Assembly: GCA_052090825.1 (NCBI GenBank)
Contig: JBQDBK010000008.1
Span: 1-64,000, forward strand
Source of the DNA: JBQDBK01 sp052090825
GTDB lineage: Bacteria > Bacillota > Clostridia > Tissierellales > Peptoniphilaceae
Direction of reading: 5' to 3'
DNA: 64,000 nucleotides
The notes under the pieces are model-generated. The model was not told where the DNA came from. It searched no databases and saw only the letters and a program-made list of their open reading frames with translations. The position numbers and the translations under genes were made by a program. The number at the start of each line of letters is the position of its first letter. The stretch's first letter is position 1. Of the stretch, positions 24,938-34,692 are shown in pieces.

Positions 24938-27421
24938 TTACAAGATCCTAATTTAAGCCAAGTTCAAAGAGAAAGTTTAGAAAAAGAAATAAAGAAACTC
25001 AAAACAGAGCTAGGCTCAATAGAAGAAAGTCTAAAAAGGGAAAAAGTAAAATTAGAAACTTTAAAGGCAAGTAAAGAGGTTCTTGAAAAAGGAATAGAGG
25101 AGATAAACAATAACCTACCTAATGGTATGACTATTGAAGGGCTTGTAGTACAAATAAAAGAAGCTAAAGCTGGAGTTAAAAAAATAAGAAGTGGCCAAAG
25201 AGAAATCGAATTAGGTAAAGAAAAATTAAATGCAGCCAAGGGGAAAATAAGAGATGGACAAGCTCAATTAGAAAATGGAATTGAAGAATTAAGAAAAGGT
25301 GAGCTTGAATATAAAGCTAATAAAATAAAGCTTGATCAAGGTAAAGAAGACTTAAAAAAAGGAAAAGACGAATTAGAAGATGCTAGGAAAAAGCTTGCTG
25401 ATGCAAAAAGTGAAATAATTGAGGGAGAAGAAGACTTTACTGAAGGAAAAAAAGAATATCAGGAAAATTATGAAAAATATCTGGAAGGTAAAAGTGACTT
25501 AGATGCAGGTAAAACTTCTTTTGTAGAAGGTAGGAAGACCCTAAAAGAATCAGAAGAAGAATTTGAAAATGAAATAGGAAAAGCAAGAAAAGAATTAAAT
25601 GAGGCAAGCTCTAAACTTTATAAAGGTGAAAAAGAATTAGAGGATGGAAAAAGAGAATTTGAAGAGCAATCTGAAGAGGCATCTAAAAAGATTAAAGAAG
25701 GAAATGAAAAAATTGAAGATGCAAAGAAAGTTTTAAAGATTTTAAAACAGCCTAGATATAATATTACTCCAAGATATGATAATTTTTATTTGAATACTTA
25801 TTTTGAAGGTGCTGACAGGATGGACTTACTGTCTTATATATTCCCTGTATTTTTCTTCTTAATTTCAATGCTAGTTAGTTTTACCACTATGACAAGAATG
25901 GTTGAAGAAGAAAGAATTTTAATAGGAACGTATAAGGCTTTAGGGTATAGAAATAAAGAGATATCTAGAAAATTCTTTAGTTATGGAGCCGTAGCTTCTA
26001 TTATAGGAGGAAGCATAGGGGCACTTTTAGGATCTTATATACTACCAAGAGTAATAGCCAATGCTTACTTTATTGGATCCATATTTGAAAATAATTTAAG
26101 TTTTAAATTTTATCCTTTAAGAATGTTACTATCCATTTTTGTAGGTATAATATTCACAGGTTTAGCCGCTAAAATGTCAGTTAATAAATCCTTGAAAGAA
26201 AATGCAGCTAAGTTATTAAGGGTGAAGCCACCTAAGTCTGGTAATAGGATAGGTTTAGAAAAATTACCTTTTATATGGAATAGGTTGAGTTTTCTTTATA
26301 AAGTTACTGCAAGAAATTTATTTAGATATAAAAAACGTGTTATTATGACCATAGTAGGGATAATGGGCTGTACCGCTTTATTGGTTCTGGGTTTTGGAAT
26401 AAAGGGTTCAATAAGTGGAATAGGTGATATTCAATTTAAAGAATTGCAAAAATATAATTTAGCTGTAACTTATGATAGAGATATAGATGAAGAATCATAT
26501 AAAAACTATAAAGAATTTTTAGAAAATAAAAAATATGACTATAAAGAATTTTTGCAGGATAGATTGGTATTAGAATATGACGCTATAAATCAAGATGTTT
26601 TATTGGTGGTTCCAAAAGAAGAAAATGATATGGACGACTACTTCATCTTAAGAGATAGGTCATCTCACGAAAAAATAGGCTTACCTACTAATGGAGCAGT
26701 AATATCTGAAAAGTTAGCTAAAATAAAAAATTTAGAAATTGGAGATCTAGTAGAGTTTAAGGATTTAGACAATAAAAGCTATAAAGTTGAAGTCAAGGCT
26801 ATAACTGAAATGTATACAGGTCATTATTTGTTTATGGATAAACAGTATTATGAAAAGGTCTTTGGTAAGGATTTTGAATCTAATTGTGATTATATAAAAA
26901 TGGATAAAAGTGAAAAAGAATTAGAAAAAATAGCTTCTGATTTCACTAACTATAAGTCAGTTGTATCGGTGTTAGACTTAAATGTTTTAGAAAATACAAT
27001 GGATAAGTTTATGTATTCTATAACTAAAGTTCAAGTTATAATTACAATAGCTTCAAGTCTATTAGCTATGGTGGTTTTATATAATCTAACAAATATCAAC
27101 ATTGAAGAGAGATTAAGAGAAATATCAACTATAAAAGTTTTAGGATTTAGGCCAAATGAAATAACTAAATATATTTATAGGGAAACAGGAATTCTTACAA
27201 TTATTGGTATAATAATTGGCTTAGGTGTAGGTAAAGTGCTTCACTATTACGTTATGAGAGTAGTTGCTCCTAATATAATGATGTTTAATCCGACCTTAAA
27301 AATAGATAGCTATTTAAGAGCAGGCTTAATAACTTTAATAGTAAGTATTGTAATTATGCTAATATTCCATAGAAAATTGAATAAAATTGATATGGTAGAA
27401 TCTTTAAAATCAAATGAGTAA
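24938..27421 (+). pseudogene. FtsX-type ABC permease, C-terminal part (after in-frame TAA)
   Basis: Continuation of the previous entry in the same frame. The coiled coil continues to about base 25750, then an FtsX core follows: a helix with VFFFLISMLVSFTTMTRMVEEE, a second block of helices (SIIGGSIGALLGSYILPRVI), the second half opening with KVTARNLFRYKKRVIMTIVG, an extracytoplasmic domain, and a final FtsX block (VLYNLTNINIEERLREISTI). The ATPase gene is upstream. The first in-frame ATG after the stop is 25127 but has no clear ribosome site, so separate translation is doubtful and would lack the first helix. Confidence 0.75.
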
Positions 27422-27446
27422 GCCTAGCAATAGGCTTATTTATTTG
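27419..27446 (+). terminator. Short terminator after the permease gene
   Basis: An 8-bp stem (27419-27426 with 27431-27438) closed by a GCAA tetraloop and followed by TTTATTT. It overlaps the stop codon. Confidence 0.65.
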
Positions 27447-27466
27447 TGTAGGAAATAGGGTATTTA

Positions 27467-27475
27467 TGGTATAAT
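27467..27475 (+). promoter_or_regulatory. Extended -10 promoter of murA
   Basis: TGGTATAAT: TG at 27467-27468, one base, then TATAAT (27470-27475). I see no good -35, as expected for an extended -10 promoter. It lies 33 bases before the murA start. Confidence 0.6.
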
Positions 27476-27507
27476 GTAAATATATTGAAGAGTTCGGAGG
27501 AGAATTT

Positions 27508-28764
27508 TTGGAAAAAATAGTTGTAGAAAGAAGTCCAAAGCTTAAAGGTAGAGTAAGAATTAGTGGAGCTAAAAATGCAGCTTTACCAATTCTAGCAGCT
27601 TCTATTTTAGGGACAGAAGATATCTTACTTGAAGATGTCCCAGCCCTAAAGGACGTTGAGATAATGCTTGAAGTATTAGAAAGTCTTGGATGTTCAGTAA
27701 ATAAAATTGAAGAAAATAAAATTATAATAAATTCGAAGAATTTAAGTTCATATGAAACTAAGTATGAATTAATGAATAAAATGAGAGCCTCATTCCTAGT
27801 AATGGGTCCTTTACTAGGGAGGATGAAGAAGACTGTAAACTCACTTCCGGGAGGATGTAATATAGGATCTAGGCCTATAGATTTACATCTAAAAGGATTT
27901 GAAGCTTTAGGAGCTACAATTGAAAATAATGTTGGAGACATAACTGCAAGTTGTGAGAAACTAGTTGGGAATAAGATATACTTAGATTTTCCATCAGTAG
28001 GAGCAACTGAAAATATTATGATGGCTGCTGTTTTGGCTGAAGGAGAAACAGTGATTGAAAATGCGGCTATGGAACCTGAAATTGTTGATCTTGCAAACTT
28101 TCTTAGGAAATTAGGCGGACATGTTTTAGGAGCAGGAACATCTACCATAAGAATTAAGGGTGTAAGTGAATTAAAAGGATGTAGCCATCAAATAATACCT
28201 GATAGGATTGAAGCAGGTACTTTTATGGTAGCAGCAGCCATAACAAGTGGTGATATAGAAATAGAAAATATTATAAGTTCTCATATGAAACCTGTTATAG
28301 CAAAGCTAGAAGAAGCTGGCTGTGAAATTATAGAAGAAGACGATAAAATTAGAGTTATAGGAACAGAAGAAAAAAAAGCCATTAGGATAAAAACTCTGCC
28401 TTATCCTGGATTTCCAACAGATATGCAAGCACAATTTTTGGCCCTTATGACTCAGTTGAGGGGAAATAATACGGCTATTGAGACTGTTTTTGAAAATAGG
28501 TTTATGCATGTTGAAGAACTAAAAAAGATGGGGGCAGATATAGAAGTTGATGACCGTCAAGCTATAGTTGTTGGTGGTAAAAAACTTAGTGGAGCAAATG
28601 TTAAAGCAACAGATTTAAGAGCTGGAGCTGCTCTTATTTTAGCAGGCTTAGTGGCAGATGGGAAGACAATAATATCTGATATATATCACATAGATAGAGG
28701 GTATGAAAATATAGAAGAAAAGTTTAGAAGTTTGGGAGCTATAATAAATAGAATAAATGAATAA
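27508..28764 (+). CDS. murA: UDP-N-acetylglucosamine 1-carboxyvinyltransferase MurA
   Basis: First committed enzyme of peptidoglycan synthesis: adds enolpyruvate from PEP to UDP-GlcNAc in the cytoplasm. 418 residues. Lys22-Asn23 (SGAKNAALPIL) and catalytic Cys117 (SLPGGCNIGSRPIDLHL) are present, so the enzyme should be sensitive to fosfomycin, which alkylates that cysteine. The C-terminal signature DLRAGAALILAGL is also visible. Start TTG at 27508 with GGAGGAG upstream. Single-gene unit between its own promoter and a bidirectional terminator. Confidence 0.96.
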   Translation: MEKIVVERSPKLKGRVRISGAKNAALPILAASILGTEDILLEDVPALKDVEIMLEVLESLGCSVNKIEENKIIINSKNLSSYETKYELMNKMRASFLVMGPLLGRMKKTVNSLPGGCNIGSRPIDLHLKGFEALGATIENNVGDITASCEKLVGNKIYLDFPSVGATENIMMAAVLAEGETVIENAAMEPEIVDLANFLRKLGGHVLGAGTSTIRIKGVSELKGCSHQIIPDRIEAGTFMVAAAITSGDIEIENIISSHMKPVIAKLEEAGCEIIEEDDKIRVIGTEEKKAIRIKTLPYPGFPTDMQAQFLALMTQLRGNNTAIETVFENRFMHVEELKKMGADIEVDDRQAIVVGGKKLSGANVKATDLRAGAALILAGLVADGKTIISDIYHIDRGYENIEEKFRSLGAIINRINE

Positions 28765-28794
28765 AAAAAGCCATCCTTAAGGATGGCTTTTTTT
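28763..28794. terminator. Bidirectional terminator murA/rubredoxin
   Basis: A perfect 16-bp palindromic stem with GC-rich core GCCATCC/GGATGGC, A-run on one side and T-run on the other, between convergent genes. Confidence 0.9.
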
Positions 28795-28795
28795 A

Positions 28796-28960
28796 TTAGT
28801 CTTCGTAAACTTCAAAGTCTTCTTTTCCTGCTCCACAAAGAGGGCAAACCCAATCTTCTGGAAGATCGTCAAAAGAAGTTCCCGGTTTAATACCATTATC
28901 TTCATCACCTAAAGCAGGATCGTATATATATCCACAAAGTGTACATTCATATTTTTTCAT
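28796..28960 (-). CDS. Rubredoxin
   Basis: A 54-residue iron protein too short for most ORF scans. It begins MKKYECTLCGYIYDP and ends GAGKEDFEVYED. The two CxxC pairs that hold the single iron are Cys6/Cys9 (ECTLCGY) and Cys39/Cys42 (VCPLCGAG), with the family PGTSFDDLPEDW loop between. Rubredoxin passes single electrons in the cytoplasm of anaerobes, commonly to superoxide reductase or rubrerythrin. A superoxide reductase is encoded at 42876, so this is a plausible donor for it. The ATG is preceded by GGAGATA. It stands alone, with its 3' end at the terminator shared with murA. Confidence 0.95.
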   Translation of the reverse strand: MKKYECTLCGYIYDPALGDEDNGIKPGTSFDDLPEDWVCPLCGAGKEDFEVYED

Positions 28961-29108
28961 TATTAATATCTCCTTTCAAATGTAAATAATTTATTTAATA
29001 ATTATATACCCAAATCAATAAATAAATATACATTAATTTTAATTATATTAAGACAATTAAATAAAATTATTTCAATTAAAGAATATTTATTTAAAAAATT
29101 ATAAAAGC

Positions 29109-29136
29109 TAGACATATTAAAAAAATAATGTATAAT
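29109..29136 (+). promoter_or_regulatory. Promoter of the RsbW-like kinase gene
   Basis: TAGACA (29109-29114), 16-bp spacer, TATAAT (29131-29136). The transcript would begin near 29143, leaving a leader of about 90 bases that can form a hairpin with arms TACCCT (29156-29161) and AGGGTA (29180-29185). No known riboswitch is recognised. Confidence 0.65.
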
Positions 29137-29233
29137 ATTAAATCGATTGAAATGTTACCCTGTTTAAAGACATATCAAGAGGGTAGCTATAAAATAGGAT
29201 AAATGAATTGAGGACAAGGAAGTGTAGAGAGAT

Positions 29234-29626
29234 ATGGATACAGTATATAAATATAATGGATCCGTCTGTAGTGATTTACTACAATTAAAAGATTTCCTAG
29301 AAAATATATTATGTAATTTAGAAAATTATATATTTGATGAAGATACTATGTTTGATTTAAAACTTATATTAGATGAATTAATGGTCAATGGGATAATTCA
29401 TGGAAATGAGAAAGATGAAGATAAATATGTTCATTTAAATATTATATTAAAAGAAAGTTCAATAATTATAAAAGTAGTAGATGAAGGTTGTGGTATAGAT
29501 TGTGATTTGAATAATTATGATTACAACAACTTAAAGAGCTCCGGGCGAGGTTTGATTTTAGTAAAAGCGTTAACAGATAATTTGATTTTAAATAAAAATG
29601 AAATAACAGTAGTAAAAAAACTCTAA
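29234..29626 (+). CDS. RsbW/SpoIIAB-like anti-sigma factor kinase
   Basis: 130-residue protein consisting of one GHKL-type ATPase domain. The N box is DELMVNGIIHGNE (about 50-62), the G1 box is DEGCGID (about 86-92) and the G2 box is SSGRGLILVK. This is the layout of RsbW/SpoIIAB/BtrW serine kinases that hold a sigma factor or other partner until an anti-anti-sigma protein displaces them. No sigma factor or STAS gene lies next to it, so its partners are unlinked. A PP2C phosphatase of the matching type is at 48706. The ATG at 29234 has only a weak GAGAG upstream. Confidence 0.82.
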   Translation: MDTVYKYNGSVCSDLLQLKDFLENILCNLENYIFDEDTMFDLKLILDELMVNGIIHGNEKDEDKYVHLNIILKESSIIIKVVDEGCGIDCDLNNYDYNNLKSSGRGLILVKALTDNLILNKNEITVVKKL

Positions 29627-29666
29627 TTTATTTAATGGATATATTGAATAAGTGTTAGAGTTTTTT
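29615..29666 (+). terminator. Terminator of the RsbW-like gene
   Basis: A 12-bp stem AAAAAACTCTAA (29615-29626) with TTAGAGTTTTTT (29655-29666), loop of 28 bases. The left arm includes the stop codon. Confidence 0.8.
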
Positions 29667-29715
29667 GTCTTACATAAAAAACTGGGTAAAAAACATATAG
29701 AAATGCTCTTAATTG

Positions 29716-29724
29716 TGGTATAAT
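29716..29724 (+). promoter_or_regulatory. Extended -10 promoter of typA
   Basis: TGGTATAAT at 29716-29724, the same extended -10 form as the murA promoter, about 35 bases before the typA start. No clear -35 is seen. Confidence 0.6.
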
Positions 29725-29758
29725 CATAACTTGATAAAGAATGGGAAGTGAATAAAAA

Positions 29759-31585
29759 ATGAATAGAAGAGAAGATGTAAGAAATATTGCTATTATAGCC
29801 CACGTTGATCATGGGAAAACAACGCTTGTTGATGCTTTACTTAGACAATCAGGTGTATTTAGAGATAATCAAGTTGTAAATGAAAGAGTAATGGACTCAA
29901 ATGATATTGAAAGAGAAAGAGGAATAACAATTCTTTCTAAGAATACCTCTATAAATTATAAAGGGACAAAAATAAATATCATAGATACCCCAGGTCATGC
30001 AGATTTTGGTGGAGAAGTAGAACGTGTTTTAAAGATGGTAAACGGGGTTGTCCTTTTAGTTGATGCTTTTGAGGGCCCCATGCCACAAACAAAATTTGTT
30101 TTAAAAAAAGCTTTTGATTTAGACTTAGATGTTATAGTTTGTATTAACAAAATTGATAGACCTGAAGCTAGACCGCTTGAGGTAGTGGATGAAGTTATAG
30201 ATTTATTTATAGATTTAGGAGCAAAAGAAAATGCTCTTGATTGTCCATTTGTGTTTGCATCAGCTAAATCTGGATTTGCTAAATTGGACTTAGATGAAGA
30301 AACAGAAACAATGGAAGACTTATTTGAAACTATAATAAAATATATACCAGCTCCAGAAGCAAATGAAGAAGATTCTTTTGGTTTATTAATTTCTACAATA
30401 GACTATAATGAATATACGGGAAGAATAGGAATTGGGAAGGTAGATAGAGGAACATATAGAGAAAATGATTCGATTGTCTTAGTAAATGCTATGACAGATG
30501 AGCCTCCAAGGAAAGTAAAAATAAAAGAAATTTATGAATTTGAAGGTCTTAATAGGGTTCCGGTAAAAGAAGCTAGAGCTGGATCAATTGTTGCTGTAGC
30601 AGGGATTGAAGATATAAATATCGGAGACACTATATGTGATGAAAGTAATCCAAAAGCAATAGATTTTGTAAAAATTTCAGAACCTACTTTAGCTATGAAT
30701 TTTTCTGTAAATGATTCACCGTTTGCAGGTCAAGATGGTAAATTTTTAACATCTAGACAAATTAGGGCAAGGCTTATGAAAGAGCTACAAACTGATGTAG
30801 GTTTAAAAGTTGAAGAAACTGATTCTACAGATAGCTTTAAAGTATCTGGTAGGGGAGAACTTCACCTAAGTGTTTTAATAGAGAATATGAGACGTGAAGG
30901 TTATGAATTTCAAATTTCAAAACCTCAAGTACTATACAGAGAAGAGAATGGGAAAAAACTTGAACCTATGGAAATTGTTACTATAGATGTTTCTAGTGAG
31001 TATGCAGGAAGTGTAATTGAAAAATTAGGTAAGAGAAAAGCTGAATTAGTTGGAATGCAGGAATCCAATGGAGGGTATGCTAGACTAATATTTAAAATGC
31101 CAGCCAGAGGTCTTATAGGGTATAGGTCTATATTCTTATCTGATACAAAGGGTAATGGGATTTTAAATACAATATTTGATTCTTATGAGCCATATAAGGG
31201 AGATATACCAAGAAGAATGGATGCTTCTATAGTATCTTTTGATACAGGAGTAGCATCAGCTTATGGTTTAAATAATGCTCAGAGTAGAGGATCATTATTT
31301 ATAGAGCCTGGTGAAAAAGTTTATGAAGGACAGGTAGTAGGGGCATCGCCAAAAGGAATTGAAATAGAAGTTTCTGTAACAAAAACGAAAAAACAATCCA
31401 ATGTCAGAGCTTCAGGATCAGATGATTCTTTAAAACTTTCACCCAAAGAAGATATGAGTTTAGAAGAAGCGCTGGAGTTTATAGAAGATGATGAATTAAT
31501 AGAAGTTACTCCTAAAACTTTTAGAATTAGAAAAAAGATTTTAAATAGCCAAAGTAGATATAAAAATAAAAAAAATTCAAAATAA
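29759..31585 (+). CDS. typA: Ribosome-associated GTPase TypA/BipA
   Basis: 608-residue translational GTPase that acts on the ribosome, mainly in stress and cold adaptation. G1 is AHVDHGKTT (14-22), the switch region has DSNDIERERGIT, G3 is DTPGHADFGGE, G4 is NKID. EF-G-like domains follow, then the C-terminal domain specific to BipA (RGLIGYRSIFLSDTKGNG, and a positively charged tail). The start ATG has GGGAAGTG upstream. First of a run typA, cls and a YgjP-like gene with only an 11-base gap to cls. Confidence 0.95.
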   Translation: MNRREDVRNIAIIAHVDHGKTTLVDALLRQSGVFRDNQVVNERVMDSNDIERERGITILSKNTSINYKGTKINIIDTPGHADFGGEVERVLKMVNGVVLLVDAFEGPMPQTKFVLKKAFDLDLDVIVCINKIDRPEARPLEVVDEVIDLFIDLGAKENALDCPFVFASAKSGFAKLDLDEETETMEDLFETIIKYIPAPEANEEDSFGLLISTIDYNEYTGRIGIGKVDRGTYRENDSIVLVNAMTDEPPRKVKIKEIYEFEGLNRVPVKEARAGSIVAVAGIEDINIGDTICDESNPKAIDFVKISEPTLAMNFSVNDSPFAGQDGKFLTSRQIRARLMKELQTDVGLKVEETDSTDSFKVSGRGELHLSVLIENMRREGYEFQISKPQVLYREENGKKLEPMEIVTIDVSSEYAGSVIEKLGKRKAELVGMQESNGGYARLIFKMPARGLIGYRSIFLSDTKGNGILNTIFDSYEPYKGDIPRRMDASIVSFDTGVASAYGLNNAQSRGSLFIEPGEKVYEGQVVGASPKGIEIEVSVTKTKKQSNVRASGSDDSLKLSPKEDMSLEEALEFIEDDELIEVTPKTFRIRKKILNSQSRYKNKKNSK

Positions 31586-31596
31586 AGGTGATTTGA

Positions 31597-33069
31597 TTGT
31601 TAAGAGAATATTTTTCTAGTTTATTAGCATTTATCCAATTATATGGATATTTATTTATATTAAATATGCTTTTAAGTCTTTTAATAATTTTTATTGAAAG
31701 AAAAAAGCCTGTTTCTACTTTGCTTTGGGTAATGGTAATAAATTTTATACCTATAATTGGATTTATATTTTATTTGGTAATAGGTCAAGATCTTTCAAAA
31801 AAAAGAATCTTTGATAAGAAAAATAGAATCTTAAAAAAAGTAAATCAAATAGCCAGAGACCAATTAAATGCAATTCGAAATAAAAGCCTAGAATTGGATG
31901 AAGCGACCAAAGATTTCACAGAAATGGTAGAAATGTTCAATGTGGGAGAAGATGAAATACTCTATATGAACAATGATATTTCTAAATTTAATAATGGACC
32001 TGACTTTTTTAAAAAATTATTTGAGGATATTGAAGAAGCAAAGAATACAGTTTTTATTCAATCCTATATTTTAAAATCAGATACTATAGGAAAAAAATTT
32101 GTAGATTTATTAAAGAGAAAAGCTTCAGAAGGTGTAGAGGTTAAACTTTTAGTAGATGGAATGGGAGCTAGGAACTTTAAACCTAGAGATAGGAAAGATT
32201 TAAAAAGAAATGGAGTATCAGTTGCTGTTTTTTTTCCTGGACTATTTCAAACTATAAATACTCGTATAAACTTTAGAAATCATAGAAAGATAGTTGTAAT
32301 TGACCATAAAATTGCTTATGTTGGTGGTTTTAACATAGGAGATGAATATGTGTCAGAAAGTAAAAAATTTGGGTTTTGGAGAGATACTCATCTTAGAATA
32401 GTAGGAGATGCTGTAGCTGGTTTAGAATTCAGATTTTTCCTAGATTATAGGGCGGCATCTGATAAAGAAGACGGTCAATTTGTAAGCTTATTAAATCAAG
32501 AGAAAATAAACAATAAGTATAGAAAAGATATGTGTATAGTAACAAGTGGGCCAGATTCAAAGGTTAATTCAATAAGAAATGGATATGAGAAGATTATAAC
32601 CAGAGCTAAAAAAAACATCTATATACAGACTCCTTATTTTGTACCGGATGAAGGAATCTTAAATTCTATAAAAGTTGCGGCTCTTTCAGGCTGTCAAGTT
32701 CATATAATGATACCTAGGATAAAAGACCACCCTTTCGTCCACTGGGCATCACTATCATTTATTGGTGATTTGCTTCAATGGGGAGTAAGAGCCTACTTTT
32801 ATGAAGGAGGTTTCTTGCATGCTAAAGTTATATGTTGTGATGATAAATTATCTAGTGTAGGAACAGCGAATTTTGATATTAGGTCATTTGAATTAAACTT
32901 TGAAGTAAATGCTTTTATTTTTGATGAAGAGTTAAATAAGTCTCTAGTAGAAGATTTCAAAAAAGACTTAGAAAAATCAACAGAACTTACTTTGTTAGAT
33001 TATGAAAACAGAAGTAATTTAGTGAAATTTAAGGAAGGAATAAGTAGACTATTGTCTCCACTTTTGTAA
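31597..33069 (+). CDS. cls: Cardiolipin synthase
   Basis: Membrane phospholipase D-family enzyme that joins two phosphatidylglycerols into cardiolipin. 490 residues: two N-terminal helices (about 12-32 and 41-62) of the PLDc_N type, then two HKD motifs. The first is in FRNHRKIVVIDHKIAYVGG, the second in GGFLHAKVICCDDKLSSVG, and each is followed by the conserved Gly-Ser/Thr-x-Asn segment (GGFNIGDEY, GTANFDIRS). The TTG start at 31597 lies behind AAAGGTGA. The stop overlaps the next gene start by one base. Confidence 0.93.
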   Translation: MLREYFSSLLAFIQLYGYLFILNMLLSLLIIFIERKKPVSTLLWVMVINFIPIIGFIFYLVIGQDLSKKRIFDKKNRILKKVNQIARDQLNAIRNKSLELDEATKDFTEMVEMFNVGEDEILYMNNDISKFNNGPDFFKKLFEDIEEAKNTVFIQSYILKSDTIGKKFVDLLKRKASEGVEVKLLVDGMGARNFKPRDRKDLKRNGVSVAVFFPGLFQTINTRINFRNHRKIVVIDHKIAYVGGFNIGDEYVSESKKFGFWRDTHLRIVGDAVAGLEFRFFLDYRAASDKEDGQFVSLLNQEKINNKYRKDMCIVTSGPDSKVNSIRNGYEKIITRAKKNIYIQTPYFVPDEGILNSIKVAALSGCQVHIMIPRIKDHPFVHWASLSFIGDLLQWGVRAYFYEGGFLHAKVICCDDKLSSVGTANFDIRSFELNFEVNAFIFDEELNKSLVEDFKKDLEKSTELTLLDYENRSNLVKFKEGISRLLSPLL

Positions 33070-33650
33070 TGGATTATAAGCTTGTTATAAAAAGAAAAAA
33101 AATTAAAAATTTAAAATTTAAAGTAGAAGAAGGCACTGTTATAGTAACAGCGCCTATTCGACTTTCTAAGACCTACATATACAACGTTCTAGAAAAAAAT
33201 GAAGTTTTAATAAATAAGATGTTATTGAGAGATAAAAATATTTTGTATAGAAATAATTTAGAAGACTCCCTAGTATATTTATTTGGTAAAAAATTGGATA
33301 AGATTTTGGTAGAAGATTTAAAAAATGAAAAAGATATAGAAGAACTTTATAGAAAAGAATTATATAAAATATTGCCAGGGATATTTAAAAAATATAATGA
33401 AAAAACTAAGCTCTATGAAAAAGAATTTAATATTAGAAAAATGAAGGTTAGGTGGGGTACTTGCTATCCAAAAAGAAAAGTTATAAATTTAAATTTATTT
33501 CTTGCCAAGAGACCTATAGATGAAATAGAATCAGTTGTATTACATGAATTAATACATCTAAAAATAGGAAATCACTCTAAAGAATTTTATAGTGAAGTTA
33601 AAAAGTACATGCCAAATTACGATGATATAAAAGACAGGTTAAATAGTTAA
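33069..33650 (+). CDS. YgjP-like (DUF45/M48-related) metallopeptidase
   Basis: 193-residue predicted zinc peptidase. The metal motif is HELIHLKIGNHSKEFY (about residues 157-172), with HExxH plus a third His in the position typical of YgjP/DUF45 proteins, and MKVRWGTCYPKRKVINLN ahead of it is the family's conserved strand (RWGSC in most members). The N-terminal part is basic. Family members are soluble and linked to nucleic-acid or restriction loci in some genomes, but no substrate is established. Coupled to cls by a 1-base overlap. Confidence 0.85.
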   Translation: MDYKLVIKRKKIKNLKFKVEEGTVIVTAPIRLSKTYIYNVLEKNEVLINKMLLRDKNILYRNNLEDSLVYLFGKKLDKILVEDLKNEKDIEELYRKELYKILPGIFKKYNEKTKLYEKEFNIRKMKVRWGTCYPKRKVINLNLFLAKRPIDEIESVVLHELIHLKIGNHSKEFYSEVKKYMPNYDDIKDRLNS

Positions 33651-33664
33651 AGTGAGAGGTATAA

Positions 33665-33859
33665 ATGATTAAACTAATAAATAAATCTATATTGAAGACC
33701 TTGTTTATATTAATAATTGCTATTGTTTTAATGAAGTATTTCGATTTGAGTCAATTTATATACACAGAAAAAATAGATGGAATTGAGAAAGTTGAAGAGA
33801 TAAAAAGAGATAATAATAAACTTATAGATAAACTTAAAAACTCCAATTTAAATAAATAA
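33665..33859 (+). CDS. Small single-helix membrane protein, unknown
   Basis: 64 residues: one hydrophobic helix (about 10-24, LKTLFILIIAIVLMK) and a charged Glu/Lys/Asn tail predicted to form a helix. Good ribosome site (GTGAGAGG) and an ATG 15 bases after the YgjP-like gene argue that it is real. I recognise no family. It ends the typA-cls run. Confidence 0.6.
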   Translation: MIKLINKSILKTLFILIIAIVLMKYFDLSQFIYTEKIDGIEKVEEIKRDNNKLIDKLKNSNLNK

Positions 33860-34122
33860 GTATAGAATTTTATAAAAAATTTGATTTCTTGGACGATATA
33901 AAGACTTAATCTTTACATAATGTAGCTGAAGTTTATTTTATTAAGTAATGTAAAGATTTCTACAAAAGGGTATATGTATAATAATTTACTTTTGCTATAT
34001 ATTTAATATAAAGTTAAAAATTTACATAGATTTTTCTTATAAAAGCATCTATAATTTTTATAATTAAGAAAAATTTCATATATCAATAAAAAGAGAATAA
34101 ACCATGTTACAAAGGAGTTAAA
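33860..34122. other. Intergenic region before folE with an 11-bp inverted repeat
   Basis: 263 bases without a gene. The only clear structure is an inverted repeat, AATCTTTACAT (33908-33918) and ATGTAAAGATT (33948-33958), with a 29-base loop and no T-run after it. No THF, preQ1 or other riboswitch core is recognised. The folE ribosome site AAAGGAG is at the downstream end. Confidence 0.5.
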
Positions 34123-34692
34123 ATGGAAAATAAAAAAATAGATAAGAAAAAAATAGAAGAAGCAGTAAATATGATATTAGAAGCTATTGGAGAAGATACT
34201 AGTAGAGAAGGACTTTTAGAAACTCCACAAAGAGTTGCTAGAATGTATGAAGAAGTATTTGCAGGTTTGGGAGAAAATGCCAAGACTCATTTATCAAAAT
34301 CCTTTGAAATAGTTGATGACAATATGGTAGTTGAAAAAGATATAACTTTTCACTCAATGTGTGAACATCATTTACTACCATTCTGGGGTAAGGTCCACAT
34401 AGCTTATATACCAAATGGTAGAGTTGCAGGACTTTCTAAATTAGCTAGAACTGTAGATGTATATTCTAAAAAACCTCAATTACAAGAGAGGTTAAACCTT
34501 GAAGTAGCAGAGGCAATAATGGAGTATTTAGGAGCTAAAGGGGTTTTAGTTGTTGTTGAAGCTGAGCATATGTGTATGAACATGAGGGGAATAAAAAAAC
34601 CAGGAACTTCTACAGTAACATCAGTATCAAGAGGAGTTTTAGAAGAAGATAAAGAACTTAAAAATGAAGCTTATAGAATGATGGGACTTTAA
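34123..34692 (+). CDS. folE: GTP cyclohydrolase I FolE
   Basis: Opens the ring of GTP to form 7,8-dihydroneopterin triphosphate, the first step of folate synthesis. 189 residues. Zinc ligands are in SMCEHHLLPF and HMCMNMRGIKKPGTSTVTS. The substrate region GLSKLARTVDVYSKKPQLQE is complete. It is the type I (FolE1) enzyme, not the metal-flexible FolE2. First gene of folE, HD-domain protein and folB-folK fusion; its stop overlaps the next ATG by one base. Confidence 0.96.
   Translation: MENKKIDKKKIEEAVNMILEAIGEDTSREGLLETPQRVARMYEEVFAGLGENAKTHLSKSFEIVDDNMVVEKDITFHSMCEHHLLPFWGKVHIAYIPNGRVAGLSKLARTVDVYSKKPQLQERLNLEVAEAIMEYLGAKGVLVVVEAEHMCMNMRGIKKPGTSTVTSVSRGVLEEDKELKNEAYRMMGL

Noticed and set aside
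33860..34122. THF or other riboswitch before folE
   Set aside because: The inverted repeat there lacks any recognised conserved core and no terminator follows.
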